The notes: generated from the sequence alone by a model not told the origin. A DNA stretch of 64,000 nucleotides from Anseranas semipalmata (GCA_013399115.1 VXAA01001406.1:380525-444524), one strand, 5' to 3'. Shown: positions 38,376-51,574, numbered from the stretch's first letter. Made by a program: numbers and translations.

Positions 38376-40859
38376 ATGTGCAAAATAAATTTCCAAGAAA
38401 AGAATGTTTTCAGGGAAAAATGAATCGTTCTTGATTGCATACACTTTCTAGAAAAAGGACTGTTGAGACTTTAGATATATCTTCATTGGATATTAAAATT
38501 CCTTCAAATATTTGTATTTCTTTTAATGTTTAAATTTAGCTATAACTTCCCCAACTTTGAATGGCTTTTTTTACTTAAAAAAAATATATATGAATATTAT
38601 TTTTTAACTCTCCAATTACTGGTAACATATTTGTTACCATAAAGTATGAAAGGTTAACTTAGTCAAAAATACTTTATCTAAGAATCTATTAAGATGGTGA
38701 ACTGCTAATTACTGATATTGTAAGAGTGCTTCAAGAATATTGCAAGACAAGCATTTTCACCTGATTTTAGGTTGTTTCACACTGGTGCCACATTTTGTCA
38801 CAGTCTGTGCCAATTAATGAGTAAATAAAATACAATTTGTGGATGAAGTATAAAAATGGAGAAAGTGGAAGTGATAGTACCATCTCTCTTTAATGTACAA
38901 ATCTATTAGCATGATTAACCTCAATCTGACAACAACAGATATGTCCTCTTCAGGATATAGATAAAACACTGATTTTCAAATAGTATTAAAACAAAAATCT
39001 ACAGAAGGATAATATTTTAATTTCTATTTTTTAAATGAATGCCAGAGGAGATTAGATTTAATTCAGGCTCAACAGTTTGGTTTTCAGTTTAAACCAAATC
39101 CTTTGGTCATGAGTGAGAGAATTTCAAAGCTGAGTTGCTTAAGAAGTAAAATGGGTACAAACGCATCTTTTTAGTGAGGAAGTTGCCATTATGAAGAATA
39201 AAGTTTACACAGCAGTCAGACTTACCGTAGATCTATCAAGAGGTATTCTGCACTCCACTTATAAAACAGGCATTCAAATTACAGATGATAAATAATGCAA
39301 ATAAATGACATAAAATCATAAATTCAGCACTTTACTGAATACTCAGGTGGTACCCTGGGAATATACTTTAGGTAGTTAAGATGGGCAACAAATTCCATAG
39401 TGAGCACAGAGCCATATAAAGTCTGGGTACCTGTGTTCCCCTGCCTTTTCCACAAGAGGGGATGGATTTCTAACCCTCCCGAGTCCACTTTTGCTTTACT
39501 TGCTAAATGATCCTGCAGAGCGAGACATACCAAACTTGTGGAGTATAGCTCCACAGGATGTAGTAAATGTTCAGGAGCCTGCATGTGTTCCACCTCAATC
39601 AAAGGCTTCTGTAGCCCTGGAAGGAATGTTTTGCACGATTCGCTACTACAAAGACTACATAAGAAAGACAAAAAGGACAGACAGACAGAAAGGAAGAATT
39701 TGTTCAGTTCCTGCTGTATTTTTTTCTTCTTTTTTTTTTTTTTCTTTTTTGTCATGGTGTTACAGTTAGAAATTGCTTGGAAAGCAAAATTAAACAAACA
39801 AACCCGGAACTTATTTTTCATCTGACATCTCTTTCACAGAGACAAAAATGCTGAAATGCATCTATAGTTCTTTCTTCATTATATCTATATATGCAGTTTT
39901 GGCCTGACAAATGTAACTTCACTCAAATATTTCCCATGTCAGAAAACATCTTTGATATACAGCATGTAACCCAGCTGATCCAATAGCTATCATTATCTGC
40001 TATAGCATGCTGAATTGACCAATCCTTAATAGGTGTATTTAATATTTAGAAAGAAAATATTTTTTCCATGTAATGCAGAAAATTACATTAAATAAACTAA
40101 CAGAGGTTTATTAATGTAGTAAAGCTTATCATTAAAGAGCACATCTTCAGACAAATCTGGTATGTAAAAGCTAGAGGCATATAAAATATTTCAAAAGAAA
40201 GACTAAATATTAAAAACAACAACAACAAAAAGATATATTTTTGTTATACATACTAACAGAAGAAACATGTTTTCTTTACATGGCAATGCTTTGTGCTGTA
40301 CCAACACAGATTACTACCTCTATCCTTCCCTGCCTAAATCCTAAATCCCTATTCATTCCACAGAGTTCCTCTGCTGCTCTTTGGGATGTGAACATCAACC
40401 TAAAGGTTTAGTGTGGAAATACTATTTCTACATCTCATTTACTTGTCTCTCTTTTTTCCTAATTCTAACTTTTCAGAGTTCTTTCTTCCTAGCTAATAAA
40501 ATGTTCCTTGGACCAATCTCAAGGAAGGTCTGTACCTGCATGTTTCTTAGGTTTTTACTACACAACTTGTTCCAGTACAGCAGTGTGCCTTATTTCTGTA
40601 GATCTTGACTATGGAAGGATTCTATGAATGACATCACTATAGCCCTCCTGATTTATACTTCCCTCCTGTTCTGAAATTTTAAAAAATGAAGGCATATTCT
40701 GAAAGACTACCTTGAAAATCTTAAATAACCAATTAATATAGACCTTTGAAAAAAATTGACATGACACCGCATCTAAACTTTCTTAGAATACCCTTGTTAC
40801 AAACATTTTTGTGTAGAACTCTTACTTCTGTTAGCAAAGAAGCGAGATAAAAGAGTTGG

Positions 40860-41225
40860 TGTGGAGCTAGATTATAGTGTGTAAGAGACCTCTTGTCCAG
40901 CTGCATTTTGATTACCTCCAAGGACAGAAATTCCACAGTCTCCCTGGGGAGTCTATCTTAATATATAACCAACCTTATGGTGAACATGTTTCCTTATCTT
41001 TATTTTTTCCAAATATATAATTAAAATTTCCTGTGTTCCAACATGTGTCCATTGCCCGTTGTCCCATCACTGTCTATCATTCAGAAGACTCTTGCTTTGC
41101 CTTCTCTATACTCTCACCTATTAGGCAGATGTAAACAATAACAAGATTCCTTTATTCTTCTCTTCCTAAGGGTGAACAAATCCAACTCAGCCTTTCCTTG
41201 TAGATAAGGTGCTCCAATCCCCTTA
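40860..41225 (-). mobile_element. CR1 LINE fragment, about 365 bp
   Basis: Reverse complement of the CR1 region upstream of its 3' end. Recognisable blocks are CTCTTGTCCAGCTGC, CTCCAAGGACAGAAATTCCA, TGTCCATTGCCCGTTGTCCC and CTCAGCCTTTCCTTGTAGAT followed by GGTGCTCCAATCCCC. It is diverged, with small deletions and no open frame. Confidence 0.85.
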
Positions 41226-41450
41226 CTTCTTAAAAAGAAGAACCACAGATAATAATGAAAGTGACCATTGATCCTCAGATGCTTTAAGAACTGAGAAAGC
41301 CTTTAGGGGTTTTATAAAAGTTCATTTAATTATAATTATCTCCAAAAGAAAAACATTTAGCATAAAATTCTCAACATCCATGTGATTGCTATTGATTATT
41401 AAAACTAAAAGCAAGCAATCTCCTTCCCTATATCCCCAAATAACTCTCAC

Positions 41451-41537
41451 CAATCTGGGGTCAATTTCTTCATTAAGAACTGCTTCATTCTTAATAAGAG
41501 CAACTCGCTGTGCAAATCTGCAGGTTGAAATAGATTC
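41451..41537 (-). CDS. KIF6: KIF6 exon D: motor end and neck linker
   Basis: An 87-nt exon of 29 codons, phase 0 at both ends (acceptor CAG, donor TTG/GTGAGA). It begins ESISTCRFAQRVALIKNEAV and ends EIDPRL, the classic kinesin alpha-6 segment (STCRFAQR) followed by the neck, where force is transmitted to the stalk. It is too short to stand out as an open frame and was found by following the motor homology. The sequence matches mammalian KIF6 nearly residue for residue, with Asp for Asn in the final I-D/N-P-R-L. On the sense strand an uninterrupted run of 21 T sits just ahead of the CCAG acceptor (41542-41562 on the + strand), which makes an extreme polypyrimidine tract. Confidence 0.95.
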
Positions 41538-41541
41538 CTGG

Positions 41542-41562
41542 AAAAAAAAAAAAAAAAAAAAA
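41542..41562 (+). repeat. A21 homopolymer at a KIF6 acceptor
   Basis: Twenty-one uninterrupted A on the + strand, which is T21 on the KIF6 sense strand just before the CCAG acceptor of exon 41451-41537. It serves as the polypyrimidine tract. Confidence 0.95.
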
Positions 41563-41637
41563 GGAAGAAAGATTTCAGTTAGTTTTGCACCAGGTAACTA
41601 GAACAGACTGCTGCTGACGTTGTTGAACTAAATTTCC

Positions 41638-41652
41638 TTTTTTTTTTTTTTT
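41638..41652 (+). repeat. T15 homopolymer
   Basis: Fifteen T, 75 bases from the A21 run. The two are complementary and could pair in the transcript. Confidence 0.9.
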
Positions 41653-42893
41653 GGTGTATTTTACAGAAATAATCTGACATTTCATATTCCAGAACAACAA
41701 TATTCAAGGAAAAAGATTATCATATTAATGACACTGACATATAAAACTGTCAAATCGTAACACATATTTTATTGACCCAATCAATCCCCTGATCAACTAT
41801 GTTTTGAATGAGTCCCTGGCTGGCACTAAAGGATAAGAAAGCCACACTATTCAGAGGGTAAAAACTTCTGAATGGTGAGAAAAAGAGAAAATTAACTAAA
41901 ACCATTTTTTTTTTGGTGAAACTGGGACTAAAGCATATGTGAAAGAAGCCAGGAAAAGAGGTGAAGGGAAAGAGAATGAAAGACCAGGAGAAATAACAAA
42001 CAAGCTAGGTGACTTGGAAGCAGGAGGTATACAGGAGAACTATGATACCAGGTAAGAAACTGTCAGAGAGGTGAGCTAAGTCAGGGTGTGGGAGGACAGA
42101 AAGCCAGAAAAATAAAGAAGATACAAGATGGAGGAAATTTTTGTGGAGCAAATTCTGACAACCAGTGAGTACTCCCATTGAGCGCACGGAGTGAAATAGA
42201 GGATCCCTAACAACCATGCCCTCTTGCACGGTATTGCAGTTGTTTTTATTATATAATTTCAGTTCACAGTGGGGGACAAGTCTGTCTTGTGCTTCCTTTG
42301 TGAATGAAATGTATATCCAGTGGATAAACAAACAAAAAAACAAATACAACTGTGCAAAATGACTCACAGAACTCCAAATTATATTATGCAGCTATCCTAA
42401 TTCTGACATTTTCTAATGTTTCGTAATTGCTTTAACATCTGTCCTAATATTACCTCAATATATTAGATTTGGGGAGGAGAGTAAGTATTTTTTATTTATT
42501 TTTGGGAGGACTGGGGAAGAAGGTTTGTTCTGTAGATGGTATATGTTAAAGCAAAAACATGAAAGCTGTCATTATCCTAATAATTGGTGTGCCTAAATAT
42601 TCCCAAAATAGAAACCTAGATTGCAATGTGAGATAGATACACCTGATGAATTGATGTATGAAAGGCTGTCTATACTACACAGTCAAAAGAAGAAAAAAAA
42701 TGTATTAACAGACTTAACCAGTTGCATTGTAACCAGACATCATGCTTGCATAATTATATGTTTACAAGTCTAAATGTTCTGTTTTCATTTAACAGCAAAG
42801 GCCATTTTCTAAAGAAAAAATGTCTTCAACTATATGAAGTACAGTTTTGTATAATGCTTTCCATTGTATTTCAGAAAACAGTCCTAGACATAG

Positions 42894-42916
42894 TTTTTTT
42901 ATTATTATTATTATTG
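42894..42916 (+). repeat. (TTA)n microsatellite
   Basis: T run followed by at least five TTA units. Confidence 0.85.
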
Positions 42917-43608
42917 TTTATTCACATTAAGACATCTTTGATGTTACGGAAAATCAGGAAATAACTATATTAGAAATGGCTTTGAGCATTGTTCTATGTA
43001 TGCACATCACAACATATTTTGGTAAACAAGGAGACGAAAACAACTACTTCGAATTCTAGCGCATGGAATTCATGAAGGTATATAAAAGTATTTGAAAAAT
43101 TTCCAAAAATCCTATATCAGTGCATCCAATTCCCTCTGTCCCTCATGAATTCTTGAATTGTCTACCAGACTTGATAAAATCTTGACTCCACAAAATATGA
43201 AGGAGTTCTGCAAAGGTTTTTTGCAGAAAGTCTGATCGATATTCTACTTATAGATCTTACTAATATGTCCTTTGGAAAATCCCTTGGAGGTATCTTTTTA
43301 TAACTCAAAGATTTATACATCAGAAAAAAACAGTAAATTAAAAAAAAAATGGTTCATTACTAGGTGCAAGTCCTTTCCCAATTGCTCCTTGACTTGAGAT
43401 TACTTAGAGAATAACACATCCTGAAGGATTTGTCCATATATTATTGAAATTTCTACTGACAGAATTATCTCCTGGAAACAACAGTAGAATGTTTTTTTGC
43501 AAGGATGAGAATGAAAGCATGCACACTTGAATTGCAAACTGTAATAAAAGTCAAAAGGGCAGGATCTTTTAACTGAAACCATTTTCTTTGAAAATAGAAA
43601 TAACATAC

Positions 43609-43752
43609 ATCTATGTTTCTTTTGTCTAAAGAGAGCGTTGCTATCATGGTAGTCATGCAGTTTCCTCCCAGGCTGTCTCTTAGCACTGAGGTCATCATAG
43701 AGTTTCGATAGGGAATGTGGGACCGGTTTTTCTCTGCTAGGGCAATTATTAC
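43609..43752 (-). CDS. KIF6: KIF6 exon C: end of the motor core
   Basis: A 144-nt exon of 48 codons, phase 0 at both ends (acceptor TTTCAG, donor GAT/GTATGT). It begins [18 protein letters not shown] and ends SLDKRNID. The [19 protein letters not shown] block is the highly conserved kinesin loop 12 and alpha-5 region that contacts the microtubule; [12 protein letters not shown] is the last strand of the motor core. Frame and length agree exactly with the flanking exons. The open frame continues past the donor for about 47 codons of hydrophobic, non-kinesin sequence; that is intron read-through and is excluded. No missing catalytic residue was seen. Confidence 0.96.
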
Positions 43753-44995
43753 CTGAAACAACAGTAAAGATGGAAAAGGCTTTTAAATTTACCTGAGAAA
43801 GAGAGAAAAAAAAAAAGACAATTGCTCAGCAACCTAAACTTCTGATACAACAAAAAGTACACCTCTGCACACAGTTAGCTGCAAAGCCTCTGTTGTTATT
43901 GGTACAATTTTCACTTCAATTTCAGTGTGTTTGTATGTCTTTGTAGGTGTTGGACCTAAAAGACCAAATACGCTTAATTTTATCACACCTTAGCTTTACA
44001 CTTTATAGCCTCTCAGAAACATGGAAACTGAACATGATAAACTAAAAAACACTGTCCTAAGACACAGTAACTTATTGAAAATCTTCCTCATATTTTTCCT
44101 AGTATAACAATAGAGTAAAATATGGATAGTATTCAAGAAGAAACTTCCTCAACATTTGTTAAAGCATGCTTTTAAAATGACACATTCCTAAAGCACATGG
44201 TTCTTACAGGGGTCAATTCATTTATTTCCGAGAAAATGTCTTGAAAAGTACATATACAAATAAAGTGTGCACTATTACAATGTACTACTGGAAAGATATA
44301 ATTCAGTTTAGAATATATGTCTTGGCCAAAAAGGAAATGGTACACCTAATATTCTCAGTTTCCCTTCTCAGCTGTTTACATTATGATTCTAATTATTATT
44401 AAATAAAAAGCTAGATTACCCTATGATCTGTTCAGAAGTAAAAGATTTGAACTGATATCTGGCCAAGCACTGTACTGACCCTGTAGCTGCATGAGTTGTG
44501 CAAGCTATCCTAAATGGATAGGAGTTGTTTTTCCACCAATAAATGTTACATAGCAGTATACATTTTGTTCATATCGCACTTAAGAAAATTGTTATTTTAC
44601 AAAATTTAGTAGTAACATTTTTGTTGCCACTAGTTTCTTTTCAAAGTCTTCAGAAAGTTAAAATTTCTTATTACTATAAATCTTACACTGGCAGCCCTCA
44701 TAGGAACCAATGCATAATATGAAAACTACAATCTTGTAGAGGAAACTGAAAACACATTCTGGATCAAGGTTTTAAAATCTCATGTATTACAACTCATTAG
44801 ATGGAAATATGTTATATCTTACAAAACACAATGTATATGTTAGTTTATAATATTGCACAGAAACATCACAGTAATAGTGAGTATACATTAATAAGTATGC
44901 TCTCAGATTCTGCCGCACAGAGACTAGGATCTGAACTGGCAAGATAGGAAAAGAGCCAGAGGGACGATATCTTTATTCTGTTAAAAATGGCAACT

Positions 44996-45064
44996 GTGTT
45001 ACAGGGAAGTTCGCTTCTTGCTGAAGTTCATGCAGCAAGTCTGTAGCTCAGGAATAATTTGAAC
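44996..45064 (-). repeat. MIR-like SINE relic
   Basis: GTTACAGGGAAGTTC, AAGTTCATGCAGCAAGTCTG and TAGCTCAGGAATAATTTGAA followed by CCC follow the order of the MIR reverse complement (AAGGTCACACAGCAAGT ... GGCAGAGCTGGGATTTGAACCC). Confidence 0.45.
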
Positions 45065-45261
45065 CCTCCATCACTGGCACTGAAAAGCTACGTGACCAGC
45101 TTTTATGATGCAGAAGTCACTGTAATCTCATGTGCAAGTCATACAACACAGGAGACGATGGCTTTAAGTCCGTTTAGTAAAACCTCACCTATAGCACTAA
45201 ATCAATTTTACAATCCAATCAAGGAATCTGTAATAGAAAGAGGACAAATCTGAAGGATAAG

Positions 45262-45340
45262 GAAATTATGTTCTTTCACAAAGCAACAGAGAGCACTGTA
45301 CAACAGGCAGGATCTGAACCTGGATCTCCTAACAGCCAAC
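45262..45340 (-). repeat. MIR-like SINE relic
   Basis: GGCAGGATCTGAACCTGGAT then CTCCTAACAGCC resembles the MIR tRNA-related part in reverse complement (GGGATTTGAACCCAGGTCTCC). It lies only 200 bases from another copy in the same orientation. Confidence 0.45.
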
Positions 45341-48300
45341 TAAACGTGATAACCAGAAAATTGCCTTATTTTGACATGGTCAAAAACTGTGTTATTATCC
45401 TTCTGATATCAAAAGAGGTTTTCTTTTTTTTTTTTTTTTAATACTGGTAGGTCAAATCTTAACAAACCTTAACAACATTACTGAACCAGGACTGTAATAT
45501 GCTGATTTAAATCACCACAATTTAAGGCAGAAAGTTTCATGTTGAGTGGGTGAAACAAACCACTTTAAGACCCCATTAATCTGTTAAACACGGAAGCTAT
45601 CAGAGATATCATTACCTTTTGTAAAATTGCATCCTAAATGAAACATAACAGCAGAAACCAGGTACAATCACTCACAAACAGCCTAGCTTTACTGCAACAT
45701 TTAGAAAAGCTATTAAGCAAAAAATAAGACGCAAGACCCACAAGTAGTTATGATAAACTCTGCAGCGTGCCCAAGAGTCTTTGTTCTTGTCCACATCCTT
45801 TCGCAAGCAGTAACTTTGCACAGGGAATAGATTTACAACAGTACCTCATGCCAACAGGCAGCCAGGCCATGTTCTCAGAACACCCCGAGGGGACAAGGAT
45901 TTTGCAGTGCATCATTTGTGTGTACTGAGCTATCAGCTACATCTATATCCTACAGTTTAGTGCGTCATATGCTCTGAAGCTATATTCCTACTCCAGAGGT
46001 CTCCTTTCTTTCTCCTGTCCATCCACAGTCACAAGACTTCTGCCACTGCCTTTGATCCACATCCTACACCTTCCAGATTCCTGCCTATACCTCCTTATTC
46101 TTTAGACTTCTGCCAATTCAGTCTCCCAGCCCACTCTCACTTCTAGTAGAGTTTATGAGCTTAAGCTCTGCTCCTCACAGCAAAATCATCTGAACTCTAC
46201 TGCTAGTATCTTGTACTTAGTTACAAGCATTCTTACTTTTTGGACAACATATGCTTGTCCCAAGTATATATGGGGGGTCTTGCTGGAATAATTCACCCTC
46301 ATCATTATGATTTGCTAAGCAACAACAAATACATGTATTTAATTTTAAATTATTAAAAAGTTCCCTTTTTTTCTGTTATTCTAATGCCTGGAGATGTTAA
46401 TTAGGAAGCAACAAAACCAGAAAATTATCTTTTCTATGGAATGTGAATAAATAGCTGACGGTGATCTCAAATTTTGTTGGCAAAAACTTCAGTAGGTACA
46501 AGTAGCAATCAAGCAATAAAATTTTTCAGCATTCCCTAAATGGAGTATATTTTAAATGCCAGTTAATAGGCATAATCATCAAAGCAGTGGGAACATTGTT
46601 TCCTGTTATTTTGGGGAAATACATACAGTTCTAATTCCCCAAGAGGGTCACATCATGTAGATGTATCACTATTAATTTTTAATTCTAAATTTGGTCCAGG
46701 ACACCCTATGTTGTGTATCAAAAGAGGATACTTACACAAAAAGTGCTGTTGTGATTATCAAACATGCTACTGTGGCTTATGGACAACAAAAGCTATGTGG
46801 ACGTGCTAGTAGGGACTTTTAAGAACATCTATGTACCAAATTGCTGCAGACACTAAAATTGAACTGTCCCTACTGCTATTGTAGATTAGGTGCACGAGAC
46901 TATCAGGGCTTTATCTTGCTCTGGACATATAGGCCACTTAGATAAAAAATGTGATTGATTGATTTGAATATTTCTTAACACGTTCTGGATATTGAAATAT
47001 TCAGAATTGAGTAGACTAAGTGTGATAACACAGAACTGTGTTCCCATTTTCATCTTGACTCAAATCATTTTTACATGACTGTTATGCAAGGTGTTTAGGA
47101 ATGGGATAACTCAACACTAAAACACGAGTAGATCATACGTAAATAGTTGATCATGTAAATAAGCTTATTTTGAGGAATTCTTGTACTTTCATATTAGTCA
47201 CTGCAAGGTCAGGATTGAATAGCCCGATTCCTACAGAACAAAAAGATCGTTTTTACTGTGGTAAAGTTACTTTAGTGGTCTTTTATTCAGTATTAGTAAA
47301 CATTTTTATTAGTGATATGCAATTCCAAACAGAACCCAACTTGCTTATCTCCGATTGTATTTATTCCAAAAGAGGAGCTTAACAGTTGCATGACAAAATG
47401 TTAATATTTTTCTCTTCTACAGTACTTCAAATCTGAGAATCTCAAAATGTATTATGAAGGTTACTAAACTCAACCTCACAAAAGCTCATTGCAAAGCTGC
47501 AGTATAAATATATAAAAATCATACAGTAAATAAAAAAGATCTTGAGCACAATTTGTATGATTTCAAAGAGGCCCATTTTTGAATCATTTATCCTCATCAC
47601 TTATGATGACTATAACTATATAATACAATCATTTTACTTCGAGGTCAAATTTAAACAAATGGGGGATACGAAAATAAATCCAGTGTAATAGTAAATGACT
47701 GACTGCCACCTGCTGTGCCTTAAGCTTCCTCTTTTGACAGGTGAAATACCTCTGATTGCAGAGTAGATTAAATTGAATAAATTTGTACTTGTTAACTGAA
47801 AAACACACAACACACAAAAATTCTTTCCAGTAAGTGGAACAGTCAATTACATTTTCTAACTGTAATTTTGAAAAATTTTCACACATAGACACACACAAAA
47901 TTTCCTTTTTTAATGTATTTCCTCAACCGTAAATTTTACTAAATAACAAGAATACTGGACTGTAAATTAAAAGGAACAGCTGTGAACTTCACAGTTAAAT
48001 ATTTTTCTTCATTCTTTTTTTTTCTATTTCTCCCACTAAGTGACAGCCTCAGAGATCAGCATGTACCCTGGTATTGTGGTATATAAAAGGTTTTAAAGAA
48101 ACGTTTGGAAAATGTACTGTATTCTCCAGCAGAACTCCAAAAATAACAAATGTCTGGCAACAGGAATAGTGTTTGCTAGACTATGAAAACAATACTACAC
48201 ATTCAAATTTAGAAAGAGCTTCATTTCTCTAACAGGTGTGAGGTCTAAAATCCACACTTGAAAAACTTCAGTGATTCTATCTTAATATCATAGCATACAC

Positions 48301-50037
48301 AAAATATATTTCATCGATTACCAAGGATTTCTTAGCCTTGCTTGGAGTTTTATAGCATTAGAATACAAAAGGTTACAGAAGACCAGGGAGAAGTAAATAT
48401 AATGTGCAGAAAGTGTTTATAAATAAACATAAATGTCTTTTAGCAATACCACAAATGCTAAGCCAAAAAAGAAACACATGAAAGGAAAGAATGCTATGGA
48501 GTATGGACAATGTCTATAAACCTGGTGGAATAAAAGAAGAGATAGTAGAAAAGAAGATACTAGTGAGTGTGAACAGCCTTCACCATCATGCTTATCACAA
48601 TTCGCAGAAATTACTAGGCTCCTAAGATGTAACATTGTGTTTTTCTAGGTCTGCAGAGATAATGATTATATCAGATCAGTGGAGGGAAAAATAATAATAA
48701 TAAAATAATATCTTTTTTTTTTTTTTTTAAACACCACCACCAAAACTGCCAACCAAAGCTTTCTACTGGAATTCTACTTCTTCAAAGTTTCCATTCACCA
48801 CCTACTTCTTAACACACTCTTAATTCATTCTTTGCTTCTATTTAACAAAAATTGAGTGACATTACTCAGGATGAGCCTGCTTTTTCAATAATTGCTTTTG
48901 CCAAAGAGGAAATATAAAAAGCAAAGTTGAAAAACCTGGCAAAAAGTTCAGAGGAGTTAATTTTCTAATTGTGTGGCTAGTAAACACACGGAGATGGCAT
49001 CTTCTTACTTCCTTAGTTCTGCTAATTTTACTAGTTTTCTTTACTTCCTTTTAAGTCCAAACAAGAAGAATATACTGAAATTTGTCTGTAAATAAAGATA
49101 ACCCACAAATGAGACTTTTCAGCTTTCCCAACATTTTTTATAATACGATGTAAGAAAATACCAGGTAGTAGATTTTTCCCCTTAGAAACTCCAAATGGCT
49201 GTAAAGAAAGAATACATAGGAACTCTTAGAATAAGGAATTTCTTCTTTTCGTGCTTATATGTTTGAGCCTTTCTGCATATGTGCATTTAATAAATGGTTT
49301 CTAATTGTATTGGTGTTAGGTTTACACAAATACCATGCCACTAGTAACCGTCATATACACTGAAAGGAGGACAGGGATTTCAGTGTACCTTAAATCAACA
49401 GGTTAAACCTTTTTCAGTATCAACAGCTGAATGACAAAGATTTGTGGAGATTTATTATTATTGTAGTTGCAGCTGTGAGTCCTACTGGTATAAAAACAAT
49501 CATGGCAGTTACTCCATAAATACATTAGCAAAGGTAACTCCTGTCTCAAAGCGATCAAAGATTCTCATTGGCTGTGGAATAAAACAACAGATGACAGAAA
49601 TGCCTAATGCTTTACGATATTACAGTGCCCACTTGAACCGAATAAAAAACAGTGACTTTAGTTCAATGGTTCTTGAATGATACATCCTGATCCTCACTGA
49701 GGATAGCAGATGAAGATCTCAAACAAAATTTTTAGCAGAAATACAGCTGCAATCTTGTTAATATCTTTATTATTCCAAATAAAACAAGAAACCTATTTTT
49801 GAAACAGTACCCTGTATAGCTAATGTAACCTTAGTGTTTTAATTGTTAAGATTTACCTAAATGCAAATTATTTTATTTCAAACGAGGGGCTATCAACTCA
49901 AACATTTAAAAAAAACTGCAATAAATACACAGTCTTAAGATTAACTGAAAACACGGGAATCAAGATTACAAAAACATTGTACGTTGCGAACAAGGAATGT
50001 AGTCAAGGGGAAATGCTTCATACTATTTGAATTTTAC

Positions 50038-50244
50038 CTGTTCCAAATAATGTAATGACAAGTTGATATATTTGGCTTCTGTCAATAAATGACCTCCAAC
50101 TCCAGACTTTGCAACACGCTCTGATCCAGCAAGGTCTACTAAGTGTAACTTGGAGCGTCGGATGGTTGCAGATCCAGGTTCCTTGCTGGAGATGTGAATA
50201 GTGAAAATGCAGTGAGATCGAGTTGAGGCTTGATTCATTGGTGT
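50038..50244 (-). CDS. KIF6: KIF6 exon B: switch I and switch II of the motor
   Basis: A 207-nt exon of 69 codons, phase 0 at both ends (acceptor CTGTAG, donor CAG/GTAAAA). It carries the two nucleotide switches of the kinesin ATPase: NQASTRSHC (switch I, family form NxxSSRSH) near residues 4-12 of the exon and DLAGSER (switch II) in the middle. The helix stretch LLTEAKYINLSLHYLEQ follows and leads to the microtubule-binding face. These residues sense the ATP gamma-phosphate and couple hydrolysis to filament binding. Switch I has Ala-Ser-Thr where many kinesins have Ser-Ser-Arg spacing; this form is normal for KIF6. The in-frame Met 3 codons into the exon is internal, not a start. The next exon begins with Val-Ile-Ile-Ala, continuing the same helix. 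Confidence 0.97.
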
Positions 50245-50441
50245 CTACAGTGAAAAGAAATTAAGAGTACTTAATGTTCATTCGATATACAAATTTAGCT
50301 TTGTACAGCTTGAAAATCAGGAAATTGAAATCACCTATCCAATCTGTGATCTATTTCACCTGTAATAGATATGCAAGAAGAACCCAGAAAGATGTTTTCT
50401 GGCCAAATGCTTGGATAACTCTAGACCAGACAAATTGTACT

Positions 50442-50465
50442 GCAAGCAAGCAAGCAAGCAAGCAA
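50442..50465 (+). repeat. (CAAG)n microsatellite
   Basis: Six CAAG-type units in tandem, 198 bp upstream of KIF6 exon B in gene orientation. Confidence 0.9.
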
Positions 50466-51574
50466 TCATGTTTCTTACAAGACGCTCTAACAGTGAGGAC
50501 ATCAGCAAAGCAGCCAGCCTCACCATACTGATGAATACTCCTAGAAAAGGGCACATAGATCAGAGGGGAAATTAATAATTCCTGATCTCCAAGAGATTAC
50601 CAATTTCCCTGATTTCATTATACATCTCTCTTCCCTCTCCTCCTCCTTTTTCTTAATTTTTTTTACAATCAAACAGTTTGTAAGTTAAAATTGCTTTGAA
50701 AATGCATAATGGACACATCTTGAGGGAAACAGAAAACAGTTGAGCTTGTTTGTTAGAAGTCTCTACAAAACTTTCAGGACTATAAAACTTCCCTAAACCT
50801 TCATAAACCTTCTTTGATTTATTTGTTCTTATTGCTTATTGTTCTTATTGTTTTTTTTTCACTATCTTCTCCATAAGAGAATAAAGCAAGATGTTATATT
50901 AAGCTGTTGTTAGAAACATAAAGCAAAATGAATTCCTTATTACCCTTGTTTTATAAATGGCTAAAGTTTTAGACTATATATTGAGATTAAAAGTTTGCCA
51001 TACAAATAGTATTTTTATCTATAAACTATTACAAGTATAATAACATTGTTAGGGTATGAATACTTGACTTGCAGAAAAATACAGTGGTGAAATAAATTAA
51101 TAAATAAATGTTATTTTGAGTTAGCAACTAAATCTATACTTATTTATAGCTGTTTAAAAAGAAGGTGCAAAAAGTCCTGGTTAAATTGTACAGTTCAGTC
51201 TCTTGTCTGTATGTTATTCCTCTGTTATTCTGGAGTAATTATTTATCTAGGCATCCCTTAGGATTTGGAATAGATGCACCAACATATTCTTTTTTTTTCC
51301 CATAGTCTGCTTTGGTATGAAAGATTCTAGATGTTAAAATAGCCTGCCTGCTGCAGGTGTTGAAGGTGTTGTTTTCTTAACCCAATAAGTATGGCTCTCA
51401 AAAGAAAGAGAGCAAGCTGAATGTTCCTTTAACAGGAATAATAGGAACTGCTTTACCACTTGGTTGAATTGCCTCCTGCTCAATTTCCCATCACTTGTCT
51501 CCAGCCTTGGTGCAGCTTGCTGCTCCTCAATGGTGCCAGCACAACTGAACTGTTTTTGGGAACTGATCCAGCTC

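Larger units (their letters stand above)
37382..41450 (-). other. KIF6 intron D-E (4.1 kb)
   Basis: Contains two CR1 pieces, one on the + strand at 38262-38375 and one on the minus strand at 40860-41225. It also holds a patch at 39324-39821 that is open on both strands (see findings). The rest is AT-rich intron. Confidence 0.8.
41538..43608 (-). other. KIF6 intron C-D (2.1 kb)
   Basis: Holds the A21 run at 41542-41562, a T15 run at 41638-41652, a (TTA)n run near 42894-42916 and a 120-codon open frame at 42005-42367 (minus) with no family resemblance. Confidence 0.85.
43753..50037 (-). other. KIF6 intron B-C (6.3 kb)
   Basis: Contains two MIR-like relics at about 44996-45064 and 45262-45340 and a mildly GC-richer stretch at 45800-46200 without coding signal. 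No exon was seen. The remainder is AT-rich. Confidence 0.8.

Noticed and set aside
42005..42367. 120-codon minus frame in the KIF6 C-D intron
   Set aside because: Hydrophobic, unrecognised, and consistent with a chance open frame in 64 kb of low-GC DNA.
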